Below, piece by piece: positions 1-10,944 of a stretch of DNA of 64,000 bases. Source of the stretch: Pinguiococcus pyrenoidosus (lineage: Eukaryota > Sar > Pinguiophyceae > Pinguiochrysidales > Pinguiochrysidaceae); contig JAAMXY010000261.1 of the NCBI GenBank assembly GCA_019677205.1, positions 14,751 to 78,750 on the forward strand, read 5' to 3'. The translations under genes and the position numbers were made by a program. The notes under the pieces are model-generated. The model was not told the origin of the DNA, searched no databases, and saw nothing but the letters and a program-made list of their open reading frames with translations. Every line of letters starts with the position of its first letter. Positions within the stretch are counted from its first letter, which is position 1.

Positions 1-684
1 AAGAGCCGCGAGACATGCGGCTTGTGAAGCAGCTTGGGCCCATGAAGCACCTCTCGCAGGCCTGCGAGGACGATTTCCGCTCCGCGCGCACCGTAGATCC
101 GCTTGATGATCAGCTGGCGCCCATCCTTGCTGCCGTCCGCCCGGTGGGCCTTCCACACCTCTCCGTGAGAGCCGGCTGCGAACTTGTCGTCCAACACATA
201 GTGCTGCGCCAGGCGGCTGAGGAGCGGTTGTCCGAAGATGCGCAGCTGTTGCAAGCCATCCGCCACAAGCTGTAGTCTGGAGCTCTCCAAAGTCTCCGCC
301 TGGAGAATCTCAAAGGCAGACGACGCTTTGGTGTCGCGTACTTCGTGCACCTTTACACAAAACCACGCCAAAAGCACTTCGTATCTTAGGGAACATCACG
401 GGATTCTCTGCAGAATTTCCAAGAATTCGGACCTGCTGCAGCGCTTCCCCCAGATCTGCGGCCTCTCGGAGGCCAAGCACGCCCAGCAACTCGATAAGGC
501 GGTAGTGTCCCACGCGAAATCCCGTCTGCACTTCATCTCGCGACTCCTAAAGAAGGTGTCCGTCGCGCCGCTTCAGTGGCGATCGGAGTCTGGGGTGCAC
601 ACCCAGAAGCATGCTGCAAGGCACCTTTTTCCGGGCGAGGATCGGCACGCCGATCAGCAGGATCAGGAGGCTTCGCCATTGCAT
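1..684 (-). CDS. Protein kinase, N-terminal part (runs off the window)
   Basis: Seen: three exons on the minus strand (625-684, 433-546, 350 to the edge) join in frame across introns ending TTTAG and AAAG. The third exon holds a kinase N-lobe: a glycine-loop stretch AAGSHGEVWKA followed about 15 residues later by LIIKRI, whose lysine would be the ATP-binding lysine. Before it lie about 90 residues without a recognised domain. The predicted start MQWRSLLILLIGVPILA reads like a signal peptide or membrane anchor. Known: a GxxxxGxV loop plus VAxK-type lysine marks Ser/Thr or Tyr kinases. Inference: a secretory-pathway or membrane kinase; the substrate cannot be judged because the catalytic lobe lies outside. 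An E2F-like box TTTCCCGCC sits about 34 bp before the ATG. The first intron is less certain than the second. Confidence 0.7.
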
Positions 685-699
685 CGCGAGGTGGCAATG

Positions 700-836
700 A
701 AACTCGAAGGCAAAAATGGCGGGAAACCAGCCCAAACGACGCACTTTAAAGTTTATATATAGTGTAATAGTTACAGTAAAATTATAAAAAATCATATTGG
801 AACCAGAGTTCGTGTATGATTGTCAGGAAAATAAAA
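700..836. promoter_or_regulatory. AT-rich island with E2F-like box upstream of the kinase gene
   Basis: Positions about 745-836 are strongly AT-rich in an otherwise GC-rich region and include TTTATATATA on the plus strand. The box GGCGGGAAA at 718-726 reads TTTCCCGCC on the strand of the kinase gene, between the AT-rich stretch and its ATG at 684. The same order recurs at other gene starts in this window. The promoter role is inferred. Confidence 0.5.
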
Positions 837-1187
837 CTAAAATAAAGGGCAATTTGAAGACACCAATGGAACGCCTCGGAAAAGCCGCGGAGGTAGCGCT
901 GTCCTATGGGTTCCTTCCACTCCCGGCAGCATGAAAATAAATGTCAGGGGATCCTCGGGATCCCATAGGCTGCGCAGCGCTGCGGCGCATTTCCCGAGCC
1001 AATCGGGAACGGCCTCCAGGACGTCTCGCGATTCGGGGACTTCAGCCCGTTGTATTTGTATAGCAAAGGCCCAATCCGTGCGCTGCGTTCCCGTCCGGGA
1101 GGTTTCCGCAGCGGCGCAAGTCCGCGCGTGCAAACGCCCAAGTGCGCAAACCAAAATTCTACGCTCCGCACAAGTGTCCTCCAGCAT
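837..1187 (-). CDS. Possible small hypothetical protein
   Basis: An uninterrupted 116-codon frame starts at an ATG about 60 bp from the divergent potassium channel start and ends just before an AT-rich stretch. Its C-terminal half (AVPDWLGKCAAALRSLWDPE and following) looks more like real protein than the first half. No family is recognised. It could be a chance frame in GC-rich DNA or the untranslated leader region of its neighbours. Confidence 0.25.
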   Translation of the reverse strand: MLEDTCAERRILVCALGRLHARTCAAAETSRTGTQRTDWAFAIQIQRAEVPESRDVLEAVPDWLGKCAAALRSLWDPEDPLTFIFMLPGVEGTHRTALPPRLFRGVPLVSSNCPLF

Positions 1188-1249
1188 TTTCTTTTTCGCA
1201 GAGGGTGGCGTAGCAAAAAAAAAAAAAAAGCGCCGCGCGCGTCGATGCC

Positions 1250-4228
1250 ATGGCTCCGACCACCACGGACACCGGCGCACAGCGCGCCACCTCGGACGGC
1301 GCGCGGCCCGCGGAAGCCGTAGAGAGCGAGGAGAGCGCGGAGCGGCGCTCGGACGCATCGGCCTCATCCGGAGAGTCCCCGGCTGCATCTTCGAGACCGG
1401 CACGGAAAGCGCTGCCGGACTTGGGCATCGACACCAAGTTGAGCCAGCCCTGCGGCGGAGCCGCCGAAGAGAATTCGCAGCTTCTGACGGCTCCGCACCG
1501 CATACAGCGCGTGCAGGAGCGCGACTTGCGACTGTCCGACGCCAAAGATGAGGGGGACAGCAAGGACGAGTTCGACGAAGCGCGATCGTACACTTCGCAT
1601 GCGTCCCATTCGTCGCAGACGACGAAAAGCCCAGCCGTGTCCGACGCCTCCTTCTTCGGCGTCCATCTCCAACAGGTGAGCTTGGGGCCCCAGTGCAAAA
1701 GTTGGGTGCGGTGAGTGTCGATGGCGACTCTGCCGCTGACCCCTTCTGATGTTCCACAGTTGCCGGTGTTGGATGGAAGCGGCGTGTACGAGTCGCGCGT
1801 CTTCCGCTTAGTTTCCTCCTTGCTCGTCCTCGCGATGGTGGTGTTTCTCTTGGCCGCCATCGTGCGTCTCAATGAGTCTCCCATAGAGGTACCTTGTGCT
1901 GCAAGTGTGCAGGCCAAAGACAGGGGACTCGACTTCACCAGTGCTGCGTCGCGTCGGATGCAGGATGAAGAGTACGACGACGCAGTGGCGGAGTTGGAGA
2001 CGATCGAGTCCACCGTCTTCAACGACGTGTTCGGCTTCTCGGTCTCGTTGGAGGAGCTGGACTGTCCGGGAGCCAGCACCTGTGAAGAATGCGTGACCCA
2101 GAGGGCGCAAAACAGAGCGCCGACCCTCAATCCGCAGCGGCGCCTTCCGAGCGAGACCACCTGTGCGCTGACTCTGCCGTCCGTAGACCAAGTCCAGAGC
2201 TGCCGAAGCACCAACGAGACGCTGCTGGAATTCAACGCGCTCTACTTCGAGGTATGGCGCCCCTTCCCCATTGCGTTTCCTTGTCCTAAGCTTTGCTCTG
2301 ACGAGCGCTGCGTTGGCTAGCCGGCGTGCCTCACCGACACGGAAAGCTGTCCGAACTGTGACCTGCTGGCGCAGCAGATCGAAGAACTTCGCTTCGGCCG
2401 CTCTCCGTCGAATAGTACCCAAAGCTTCACTGAGAGTCTCAGGTAGGAGTATGCGAATGGCTCGTGTGGAAACGGCTCGTGTGGAGACGCCCCTCTCAAC
2501 GATGGACACAGATATGTGCAGCTTGCTGAGCTTTACATCCAGTACAAGGCGGAAACGGAGGCCAGTTTGCCGGAGAAGTATTTCTCCTGGGAAGGCAGCG
2601 TCTACTTTGCCGCCACCGTGGCAACTACGATCGTAAGTCGCGGGAGTTCTCGAAGCAACAAGCGCATAAAGCGACGCTCCTAACGATCTTCTGGTGTCCA
2701 GGGCTACGGAAACTTCACGCCCACTACCGACGAGTCCAAGTGGGCGATTTGCTTCTTGGTCATCCCGTGCTTGGCGCTCTTCGGCTTCGCTCTGTCGCAA
2801 TTTGCGGAGCTCATACTTGGTGAGCCTCTCATCTTTTCTGCGCATCGTGGAAGTCTCCGTGGTTGCGGCTTCGGCTTCTTTGGCGCTCACCACTTCTTGG
2901 TCCCTTGGCTCGTTCCTTCTCCTCCAGACCTATCTCGTGCGATCGCGAACTACTTCCACCCGATGAAGTATGACTATCCCAACAAGCACGCGGTTCGCAA
3001 CAAGGTGCGGTACCGCAGATTCGGTCAAAGGAAAGGCAACAGAACGATCTCCCGAGGCTGACGAAACGCGATGCAGATCATCGACTTCATCAGGGACTCG
3101 TACTATCAGAATCTTCGCCAGCGGGATGTCATCGCCGTGTTTGACAAGTACAATCTCATTCCGGTACGTACTGCTCAAGGGCAGTGGCTCGCATGCGTCC
3201 ATTTGCAGCTGATACAAGTGTCTGCACTCGTACGCAGAAAGATCCAGCGGCCAAGATCGAGGCAGAGCTTCACATTCGGAACCTCTTTTCCATCATGGAT
3301 ACGGCTGGAGAAGACTCCATTTCGAAGGTAGCTGCTTGCGCACAAGCCACGCTACGTTGCTCGATCGTAAAAGAAATGTTGGCAGGGCTTCATCTTGACG
3401 ATTGTGATGGAGTACTACGAAGACTACGAGGACAAGATCGAGCGAGCGCAGGCGAAGCGAGAGCTGGTTATCAGTGCGTGAACCTTTCCATAGCGCCGGC
3501 CCTGTCAAGAAGCTAACGGAGGCCGAAAACAGGCCTTACGATGTCTGTGCTGTTCCTACTGGCAGGAACAGCCTTCTTCTACGAGTCTAACAGAGACAAG
3601 GACTGGTCAGGGATCGATGCTTTCTACTTCTCCATGGTACGGTGCTGCGCCGAGCTTGTCCCTTCTGCTTGTGCCTCTGACATGAGATGCGCCATCGCCG
3701 GACAGATCACGTTGACGACCATCGGTTTCGGTGACTTCACGCCCGACGCCGAGGAGCCAGAAATCGCCTTCTGGTGAGCACTGCACCTAGACGACAAGAG
3801 GACGTGGCTTCGTGGTGCTCACGCCGCTCTCGCAGGTTCTTCTACATTGTCTTCGGACTTGGCTTGCTCGGAGCGCTCATTTCCAGTAGCGCCTTCTTCG
3901 TGTCGGTAAGCACGGCGGCGTGCTGGGCCCTCCGAATCAAGCAGCGCCTTAACACATGACGCACATGGCTCAGGAATGGGAGACGCAGTTTGATCCCGGG
4001 ACAGAAAAGAGTTTGCCATCCGACAGCTTTATCGAGGCTGTCCGAACGAGCCAGCGTCAAACTCGGCCCTTGCTCCCCACACCGAGACGCGCAAGGCTCC
4101 TCTCGCGCAGCCCAAGTCGCGGCCGACGGAGTCGGGGAAGCCCGTCTCGTAGTCCGCGGCGTCGAGGGGCGTCGCGGCGCAGCCCGTCTAGGAGCAGTGG
4201 GATGCTGACACCAAACCATCAGACCTGA
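1250..4228 (+). CDS. Two-pore-domain potassium channel (K2P/TPK type)
   Basis: Thirteen exons join in frame: 1250-1675, 1760-2251, 2321-2442, 2512-2632, 2702-2819, 2928-3004, 3077-3163, 3238-3327, 3386-3473, 3533-3636, 3706-3773, 3836-3905, 3974-4228 (about 705 aa). Seen in order: an acidic, Ser-rich N-terminus of about 150 residues; TM1 around residue 160; a long loop with many cysteines; pore 1 with filter TTIGYGNF; TM2; a charged linker holding a weak EF-hand-like stretch (FSIMDTAGEDSISK); TM3; pore 2 with filter TTIGFGDFTP; TM4; and an Arg-Ser dipeptide tail. Known: two P-loops with GYG/GFG filters and four TM segments define K2P channels, which work as dimers and pass K+ leak or vacuolar currents. 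The TM1-P1 loop, over 150 residues, is much longer than the usual extracellular cap. Both filter motifs are split from or close to exon junctions, which supports the intron calls. Confidence 0.9.
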
Positions 4229-4642
4229 TGGGAAGAGCGTTTTCCTTGTTTGTACAGAATCGTGTGGTATTGCGGGTTGGCGTCTGGAGACGCCAGGAGC
4301 AGTTGTATGTCTGATGGAGTTCGATTTTGTCCCGAGACTGTACGTTCGTTGGTAAAGAAGGTGCACTGGAGTGCTTGCAGGAGCGTCAAAGAGCCGCATA
4401 CGTTGAGCCTGTCGGTAAGGTATTGGCCCGAGAAATGCGTGAGCAGCCATCAAAGAGGATTAGAATGGGAATGGGCAGCGCGGCCACAAAAAAAGGTCGC
4501 GCACCGAGGAATTCCTTGAGATCGACTTTGATTGTTGCCTTCGACTGATTTTGCATCGACTCCGATTGAGTTGCACTGGCCTCGTGATGAGACCCTCTCC
4601 GTGCGCGGCGCTCCGCCACCAAGCCCGAGGCTCCCAACGGCG
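4229..4642. other. Spacer between convergent genes
   Basis: The channel gene and the coiled-coil gene converge on these 414 bp. A plus-strand frame covers about 4327-4548 but does not start with ATG and matches no family. Otherwise it appears to be 3' untranslated sequence of both genes. Confidence 0.4.
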
Positions 4643-7600
4643 TCAATGTACCGAAACATCGCCGGGCGAGCCTTCTTTGATTGCGTAGTTTCGGACACGG
4701 CGTCTGGCCTCCTCAACCTGGACCTTCCGCTTCTCTTCCTGCCGTTCATGTGCCCGCGCAAGCGCTTCCCTTGCCTTCCTCTGGGACTCCGTTCCCTTCT
4801 GCTTGACACCAGCGCCGGTTGCCTTGCTAGCCTTCGCCGCCCTTGGCTTCTTCGACACCTGATCCAACGCGTTGCGGGCCGAACGGAGTTGAGAAAGTGC
4901 CGTCGTTGGGGAGTCCACTGCTTGATTCTCGCTCATCGGGATTAGCTGCTTCGGGCGGGGCGGGGGACTTGGAGGCTCATCTGCGGCGATCCCTGGCTGC
5001 GAACCGAGTTTCAGCCGAAGCTCCCTACAGTGCGTGGCGACGTTCTCAGACCCTGCCCTTCGCTCCCTTCCCCATCTGCAGGAAGTACCTATTCGCACCG
5101 CTCAGCTCCCTGATGAGCTGCTCTGCTTCCAGTAGGCGCGAGGTCAACTGCTGCGACATCTTCATCTCCGCCCTTAAGGACCCAAGATGACCAGCGTTCT
5201 CGTCGACAACGAGATCACTTCTGTGCCGGCCTGGACGAAAGATAGCGGTGAGGGAAATGGGAGGCGGGACGCATGCTCGACGGGCTGTGATCTGCACCTT
5301 GCTGCTGGGCTTTCAGGCTGTTGCTAACTTCTAGGAGGCGATCTCTTTCCGCGACGAGGCTCTTCATCTCCCGCTCGCGGTCATGGAGGCGCGTTTCTAG
5401 CGTGGCCAACTGGGCCTCGAGACCGTCGTCGTGCAAGGGGGCCCTTCTAGCCGTGTCGAGCTCCCCTTCCAGTTCATGCAGTCTCCGGCTAAGTTCTACG
5501 TTTCTCCGCTGCAGAAGATCCAAAGTCGCCCCGGAGGCCCGCAGCTCTGTTTCCTCTGCCTGCATCTGCGCGCGTAACGCCGCATCGAAATCGAGGGCTT
5601 TTGCTGGACCCTACAGGAGGGGGCAATTCGATCAGGAGGGGAGGAGGGGAGTGGGGGGAAGAGGGATGCGACCTGTCAAGCCTTCAGCGGTGGCTACCTG
5701 AGTGGTCGGCGATTGAGCTGGATCGCTTCGGAGGCTGATGAGCTCCATCTCCCTTCTCATCGCCCCAATCACGCCCCTGCGTCATCCTCCCCAAGTTAGG
5801 CACCATCTGGCAAGAGCATGGCGAGGGCGCTCGTACCGCAAAGCTTCGTTTTCGTCTTTCAGCCTCGTGGGCTCGTCCACTTCCGGCGAGTCTTTGGGCG
5901 AGCCCCAGCCGTTGATCATACGACTTGTCTTGGAGTCCACGGGCGAAGCGAAGCCGCAGTCATCCGAGAAAAGCGGAGAGGGCGCGCCTTTCAGCGCCTG
6001 CGAGACAAGCGGGTCTTGCAGGCCGGGGTTGGGGCTCACGCGGCCGCGGGTCTGCACAGCGGCGTGAGCTTGGTCTACACCACCTGACTGGGCATGAAGC
6101 GCCTGCACTTGTGCGAGGAGATCTTCGTTTGCGCTGTTCACGCTGCTCAGGTCTTCGAGGGCGTCGTCTAGCCGCCGCTGCAAATCCTTGGCGCTCTCTT
6201 CCGCCACAGAGAGCTGCGCCCGCACGCTGCCGGCTTCGTTGTCATGCTGCGCTTGAAGCCGTTGCTTGGTCTCCTCCAGCTGAGTTGCAGCACTCTTCTG
6301 GACCTGGGCAAGCTGACTCCGAAGGCTGGACACCTCTGCATCTCGCTCTGCGTCTCGGCGCTGTCGCGCTTCTTCGAGGTCACTCTGAGGAGCAGGTTCC
6401 AAAGAGATTCAAGTAAGACCACGTGCCGTCCGTCCCCCCCGTGCTGCAGGGGGAGCGCCATCCACGCACCTGTTCCTTCTGGGCCTTCGCGTGGCCATCC
6501 TGAAGAGCTTGCTCCAACGCTGCCTTCTCTTCAGCAAGGACTTCATTTCTGCGCTGGGCGTCTTGAAGGCGCTGCTCTGCAGTTTGGAGGCGTTGGCCCA
6601 TGTCGCGTCGAAGCTCTTCCGCTTCCTCCTTGGCAACGGTTTGAATCTGTGCGATATCCTCCTTGGACTGCGACTTCTGAGCGACAAACGCAGTCTCGAC
6701 GTCGTGCATGGACCTACAGGGATCTTGCATGAGAGGACTGGAGGGGCTCGGGATTGGGCCCGGACAAACCCACCTCAGCAGCTCTTCTATCCGGGCCTCG
6801 GCCGCCTCCTTCTCGCCATTCACTTGTCGAATCGTCGCGGCCATTCCCGCGATGGTCTCTTGCTCCCTCGCCGAGTGCAGCTTCGCCTGCAAAGTGCGAC
6901 ACCGTCAGCTTCGCTCCGCATCGTTGCATCCCTGCCTCCCGCCGTCGCTTCGCCTTACCTCGTCTTCGATTCTCCACTTCAAATCCCGATTCTCCTTTTG
7001 GAGCCGCGCGACGTCGGCGGAGAAGGCTCCCAGGGCGGCGCCTTTCTCCGCAAGGCTTCTCTCCAGAGCATCGAAGGCCCTCTGCTTCTCTGCCAGCTTC
7101 GACTCGATTTCATGGAAACGCCCTTGGTATTCGGTTTCGCGCCGCATGAACTCCTCCTCTCTGCTTCGGAGCATTTCATCATAGGTAGACACTAGGTCCT
7201 GGTGCTGCGCGCCCGCCTGGTTGACAGATTCCGCTCCATGTTACAAGGAGATCGCCCAAGAACGGCATGCCTCTGCAAGTCGCTTTCCAGTACGCACCTC
7301 CTCCTCCCTCCGACGTAGGTCCTGCGCCCACTTCCTTCGCTGTTCCTCGGCTCGCTCCCTCTCCTTCCGAAGCTCTTGCTCGTATTTGAGACGCTCTTCT
7401 TCGCCCCTCTCGCGAGCTTCGGCCGTCCTCGTGGCGAGGAATCCCTCCTGCTCTTCCACTTTCTCCAGGAGGGCTTCGTTCTTGCGCTGCAGCTCCGCGA
7501 TCTTGGCGCGCAGCTCGGAGATCTCGCCATCCCGCTCGCGAATGCTGTTCTTGAGCCCCATGAACTGCGCGTCGTACCGCTCCAGCTCCGCATCCCGATC

Positions 7601-8113
7601 CTCGATGAGCTTCAGATTGTACAGGAAATCCTCCTTCAGCTTTTCGTAGCGCTTTCGCGAGTTCTGAGCCTACAAGACACGTTTGTCAGATGCCCCGCGC
7701 AAGGCCGCAAGTCCAGAGGTACCACACGCGTCGTCTTTCTACAACAGTTTGCAGCCACTACCCAGCAACGCCACTACCCAGCAACGCCAGATTCACTCTT
7801 CGTAGGAAGAAGCAAGAAGAGCACAACACAAAGAAGAAGGAGGCAGCTGTTCAAAGCGGCTCGGTTTCGCGGCTCCATGTTCAGAAACGCAGAGGTCAGG
7901 ACCCACAAAGTGATGCCGAATTTCCGCGCTTACCGCTAGATCCTTGTTTCGAATGATGTCTTCCAGCCCCTGCACTCTCAGCTCGTTCATCTCGCTTAGC
8001 TCGCGCTCCTTTTCGAGGATCAACTCCTTCAGATGATCGTCTGTGGTCCATGGCTCCGAGAGAGCCTCCTCCGCCGGGGACGTCTCAGCAGGTCGGGGCT
8101 GGACGGATTCCAT
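4643..8113 (-). CDS. Long coiled-coil protein of unknown function
   Basis: Ten exons join in frame on the minus strand: 7934-8113, 7298-7669, 6959-7216, 6774-6886, 6470-6713, 5837-6384, 5698-5776, 5298-5610, 5089-5230, 4643-5024 (about 876 aa). Nearly every exon encodes heptad-rich Glu/Lys/Arg/Leu helix typical of coiled coil. Exon 6 also holds a Pro/Ser-rich linker with several SP sites. The C-terminal exon has a PPSPPPRP stretch, then basic helix. No catalytic domain is visible. Such proteins are often structural parts of centrosomes, basal bodies, Golgi or cytoskeleton; which applies here cannot be told. The start is the first ATG of the in-frame exon. A TTTTCCCGCC box lies about 113 bp upstream, at 8226-8235. 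Confidence 0.75.
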
Positions 8114-9822
8114 TCTGCGCTTTGCGATCGCCTTCAAAGATGCATAGCTGGCGGCTCAGCAGCTCGTGCGGCGGAAGGGCGCCGCGACGCGCCTGTGGCC
8201 GACGCGCCTTCCCTTCAAAAAAACTGGCGGGAAAACGCGCGCGTCGCGGTGCTGTTGTATCAATGAATAGCTTAATGGCTTCATTTCAATTTTGAATTTT
8301 TTGAACTGCTTCGGCATTTCGGAGCGCTCCGGAGCGTGAAGAGCCCGACTCGGGAGAGCGACGTTGGGAGGCCCTGCGAGGGACAGAGAGAGTTCGAGAG
8401 AGAGATGAGAGATGAGATGAGAGCTTCCGAAGATGAGGATGAGAAATGGGAACCGCTTCGGCTGTGTACGGGGAACAAACGAGATCGGAGCAGAGGGCAA
8501 AAGAAGCACCGGAGAACCGGTCCTCAAGGTTCCGCGTGGATGGTGGGTCTTTGTGGCAGTGCTGATTTGGCGAGCTTCCTTCTCGCCAGGGAGTTTTCGC
8601 CTCCGTTCCCGGCTTTTCCGATGCCTTTCGCTTTACTTCTTGTCTTCCCCCGGGACACCCTGTGGCGGTGTAGCGGTTGGATAACAGATAGCAGCAGCTT
8701 GGCCCTGGCAAAAGACGACGCCTTACCGCCCAAACACGGCCGCTCAAGGATGACCAACATTTCAGTTTACTTCCGTTCCCCCTTTCATCTCATTTCCTCT
8801 AATGGAGGCCGAATTCTGACCGATCCCCTTCACGGTGGACAGCAACGACGAGCGCTGATTGGCTCTAGAGCGCAGCACAAAACTTGGCGGCAGGAATTCC
8901 CGGCCAAGGGTTCCATCCCGGCGCCTCGCCGCAGGATTTGAGTGGCCGAAGCAGCGAAGGTTGCATGTATCACCAATCTGATCAACCGTAGGCCTTGTGC
9001 CGACACAATGCTCATCAAATTTTTCGAGCATTCATTGGCTCTTAACATGAGTGGGTTGAGTGTCCATTGGTGGAGATCGAGTTTCTGCGATATTTCGATG
9101 GGGTTTGGCCAGTTGCAGTCCGTCTGATCTTCTCCCCGCTATTCTCCGAATGGGATGTCGACACCGAGCCGGGGGGTGCAACTCCGCCCTCTTCGCACGG
9201 CGCCCGCTGCTGCATGCAACTTCCTTGTGACCTTTGGACTCGAGCCAACGCAGCTTCAGCCTTGTATGACTGACCAATCAACGGTGTCAGCAATGGTTGC
9301 AGCGATCTTGATGGAGCTTCCTAAACCAGGAATGCCAGGTTCGATATCCTTGCCATACACACGACGTAGATGGCAAACGCGCTGTTTGTTGGCGGAGACG
9401 ATCTGGGCACCTGGTAGTTGACTGGCTAGGTCACGCGACCATGTAGGACCGGGCTGCTTCCGGGAACTGCCCCCCCTCGCTTCGTGGTCGTGATCTCACA
9501 TCAAGTTGTGGCCGGGAACCCGGGCCTGCCTCCCCCAATGTACAGCGGAGCTGTCGGCCGGCCGCGGATTTGACGCGCTTCCCAGGCCCCTTGTTCAGGC
9601 GACTTTCCATGCTACAGGCCTGGCAAAGTAGCGATATTGGGAACGTGCTTAGCATGCTTTTGCTCTTGACGGGATTTGGCAGCTTGCGCGCGCAGCTCCC
9701 GCGGCCGCTCGCACGTTGCCGCAGAATCTCCGCCCAGTTGGCTCGTCTTCGAATGAGGTCCGAGCCAGCGCGAGTCCTGTAAGGTCAGGCGCCCTTGTCA
9801 CTGCAGGTGGAGTTGCGTCGAG
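8114..9822. other. Long stretch with no recognisable gene
   Basis: About 1.7 kb. It begins with the E2F-like box at 8226-8235 and a mildly AT-rich stretch at 8255-8305. A purine-rich GAGA/ATGAGA stretch follows at about 8388-8440. Open frames on both strands up to 200 codons lack ATG support, spliceable partners or any familiar motif. CCAAT-type pentamers occur several times (for example near 8857, 9030, 9068 and 9276). It may hold the 5' region of the gene at 9823 or decayed sequence. Confidence 0.4.
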
Positions 9823-10368
9823 ATGCTGTCTGTGGAAAACAGCAAAGCGTCCCGAGCCGGGGCTGGCGAGCGAGTTGACTGGGAGCGGAAGAAAGCCCGC
9901 GAACGGCAACGTCGGAGACGCGCCCGGCTCACTCCGGAACAGCGTGAGAAGGAGCGCATGAATGACCGCGCGCGCAAGAGACACGAATGGGAGAGGCTCA
10001 CGGAGGAGCAGAAGCAAGCTCGGCGAGAGCGGCGGAATGCGCAGAACGCAGCCCGGCGAGAGCAGCGGCGGCGACAGCAGGAGCGCGAGCAACGACTTCA
10101 GGCGGAAAGCGCCAAAGTCGAGGCCATTGCTGCCGAGGCGGTGGCCCTGGCGGAAGCGCAGCTGGCGTCCTCGGTGACCGGCAGCCGTAAGCGCGCCCTC
10201 CAGGAGATGTACATCCATCCGCACCACCAGCATCCTCTCCAGCATCCGCATCACCAAGCAGCTCTGCATCACCATCAGGTGGCGTCTCTGCTTCATGATG
10301 GGCCGGAGATGCTGCACTGCCATCCCAACACGGGACCGGTCTTTGAAAGGGCCATGGCACACGACTAA
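9823..10368 (+). CDS. Basic Arg/Glu-rich protein with STPR-like repeats and His-rich tail
   Basis: A 181-residue frame starts at ATG. Residues about 20-95 are rich in Arg, Glu and Gln with periodic phrases LTPEQREKER and LTEEQKQARRER about 23-24 residues apart. That spacing resembles the score-and-three peptide repeat of some DNA-binding proteins. An Ala-rich helix and a His-rich segment (HPHHQHPLQHPHHQ) follow, then the end GPVFERAMAHD. Inference: nuclear, possibly nucleic-acid binding. An upstream exon is possible because the frame stays open before the ATG. The last codons recur downstream (see the duplication entry). Confidence 0.55.
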   Translation: MLSVENSKASRAGAGERVDWERKKARERQRRRRARLTPEQREKERMNDRARKRHEWERLTEEQKQARRERRNAQNAARREQRRRQQEREQRLQAESAKVEAIAAEAVALAEAQLASSVTGSRKRALQEMYIHPHHQHPLQHPHHQAALHHHQVASLLHDGPEMLHCHPNTGPVFERAMAHD

Positions 10369-10690
10369 GCGTCTTTGGCTATCACATGGGAGTGGTTGGG
10401 TGGATGGTTGGTTGGGAGGATGGTTGGCTGGGTGAATGGTTGGGTGCACAAGGAACACTTGAAGGATCACGCTGGCTTCCAGGCATGCTGCGACGCGTTG
10501 TCCTGACATTCTCAAGCTCAGAGGAGTTGGAGATGCTGGCTGTGGATCCCAAGCGCCGCCGTGTAGACGCGACGCGCGACCACGCCGCGGGGCCCGTCTT
10601 CCAGAAGGCGATGGCTCAGGACAGAGCGCCTTGCGGTCTCGAGGGAGAGGTTGGATGACTTAAAAGGATCACGCCGTCATCCAGGAAGGT
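10331..10690 (+). repeat. Partial tandem duplication behind the STPR-like gene
   Basis: The end of the preceding gene, coding GPVFERAMAHD at 10331-10365, is matched at about 10589-10623 by DNA coding GPVFQKAMAQD. Farther along, AAGGATCACGC..TCCAGG at about 10461-10484 is matched at 10662-10688. A phrase EEMLAVDP-like before the second copy also echoes EMLSVE at the start of the gene. The spacing suggests a diverged tandem copy, now truncated or an alternative last exon. Between the copies lies GGTTGG-rich low-complexity DNA (10386-10445). Confidence 0.5.
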
Positions 10691-10944
10691 AGCAATCCTT
10701 GGGTGGGGTGGGGTGGTGGTGGAATGGTTCGTGGAGGTTGTAGTAGAACAAAAGAAGCGGATATGCACAACGAGGGGCAGGAAGGAGGGGCAGGGAGGAG
10801 GGGCATCATAAGAGATGGGTTTGTTGGACCGCGTCGCGTCGACGCGCTGTCTGGACAGATCTGACGCAGACTCTCGGACCTCCTCCCTTCCCAGCCGAAC
10901 GGACGTGGACACGTGACCTCTCCGCCAGAGGACTGCACCCCAGC
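10369..10944. other. Spacer with low-complexity G-rich DNA
   Basis: Apart from the duplicated fragments, this spacer contains GGTTGGGTGGATGG-type DNA at 10386-10445 and a run of G-tracts at 10701-10722 that could form a quadruplex. No further gene is supported. Confidence 0.45.

Noticed and set aside
9311-9365. A GGTTCGATATCC phrase resembling a tRNA T-arm
   Set aside because: The flanking bases do not form the T-stem, and no A-box or acceptor stem is present.
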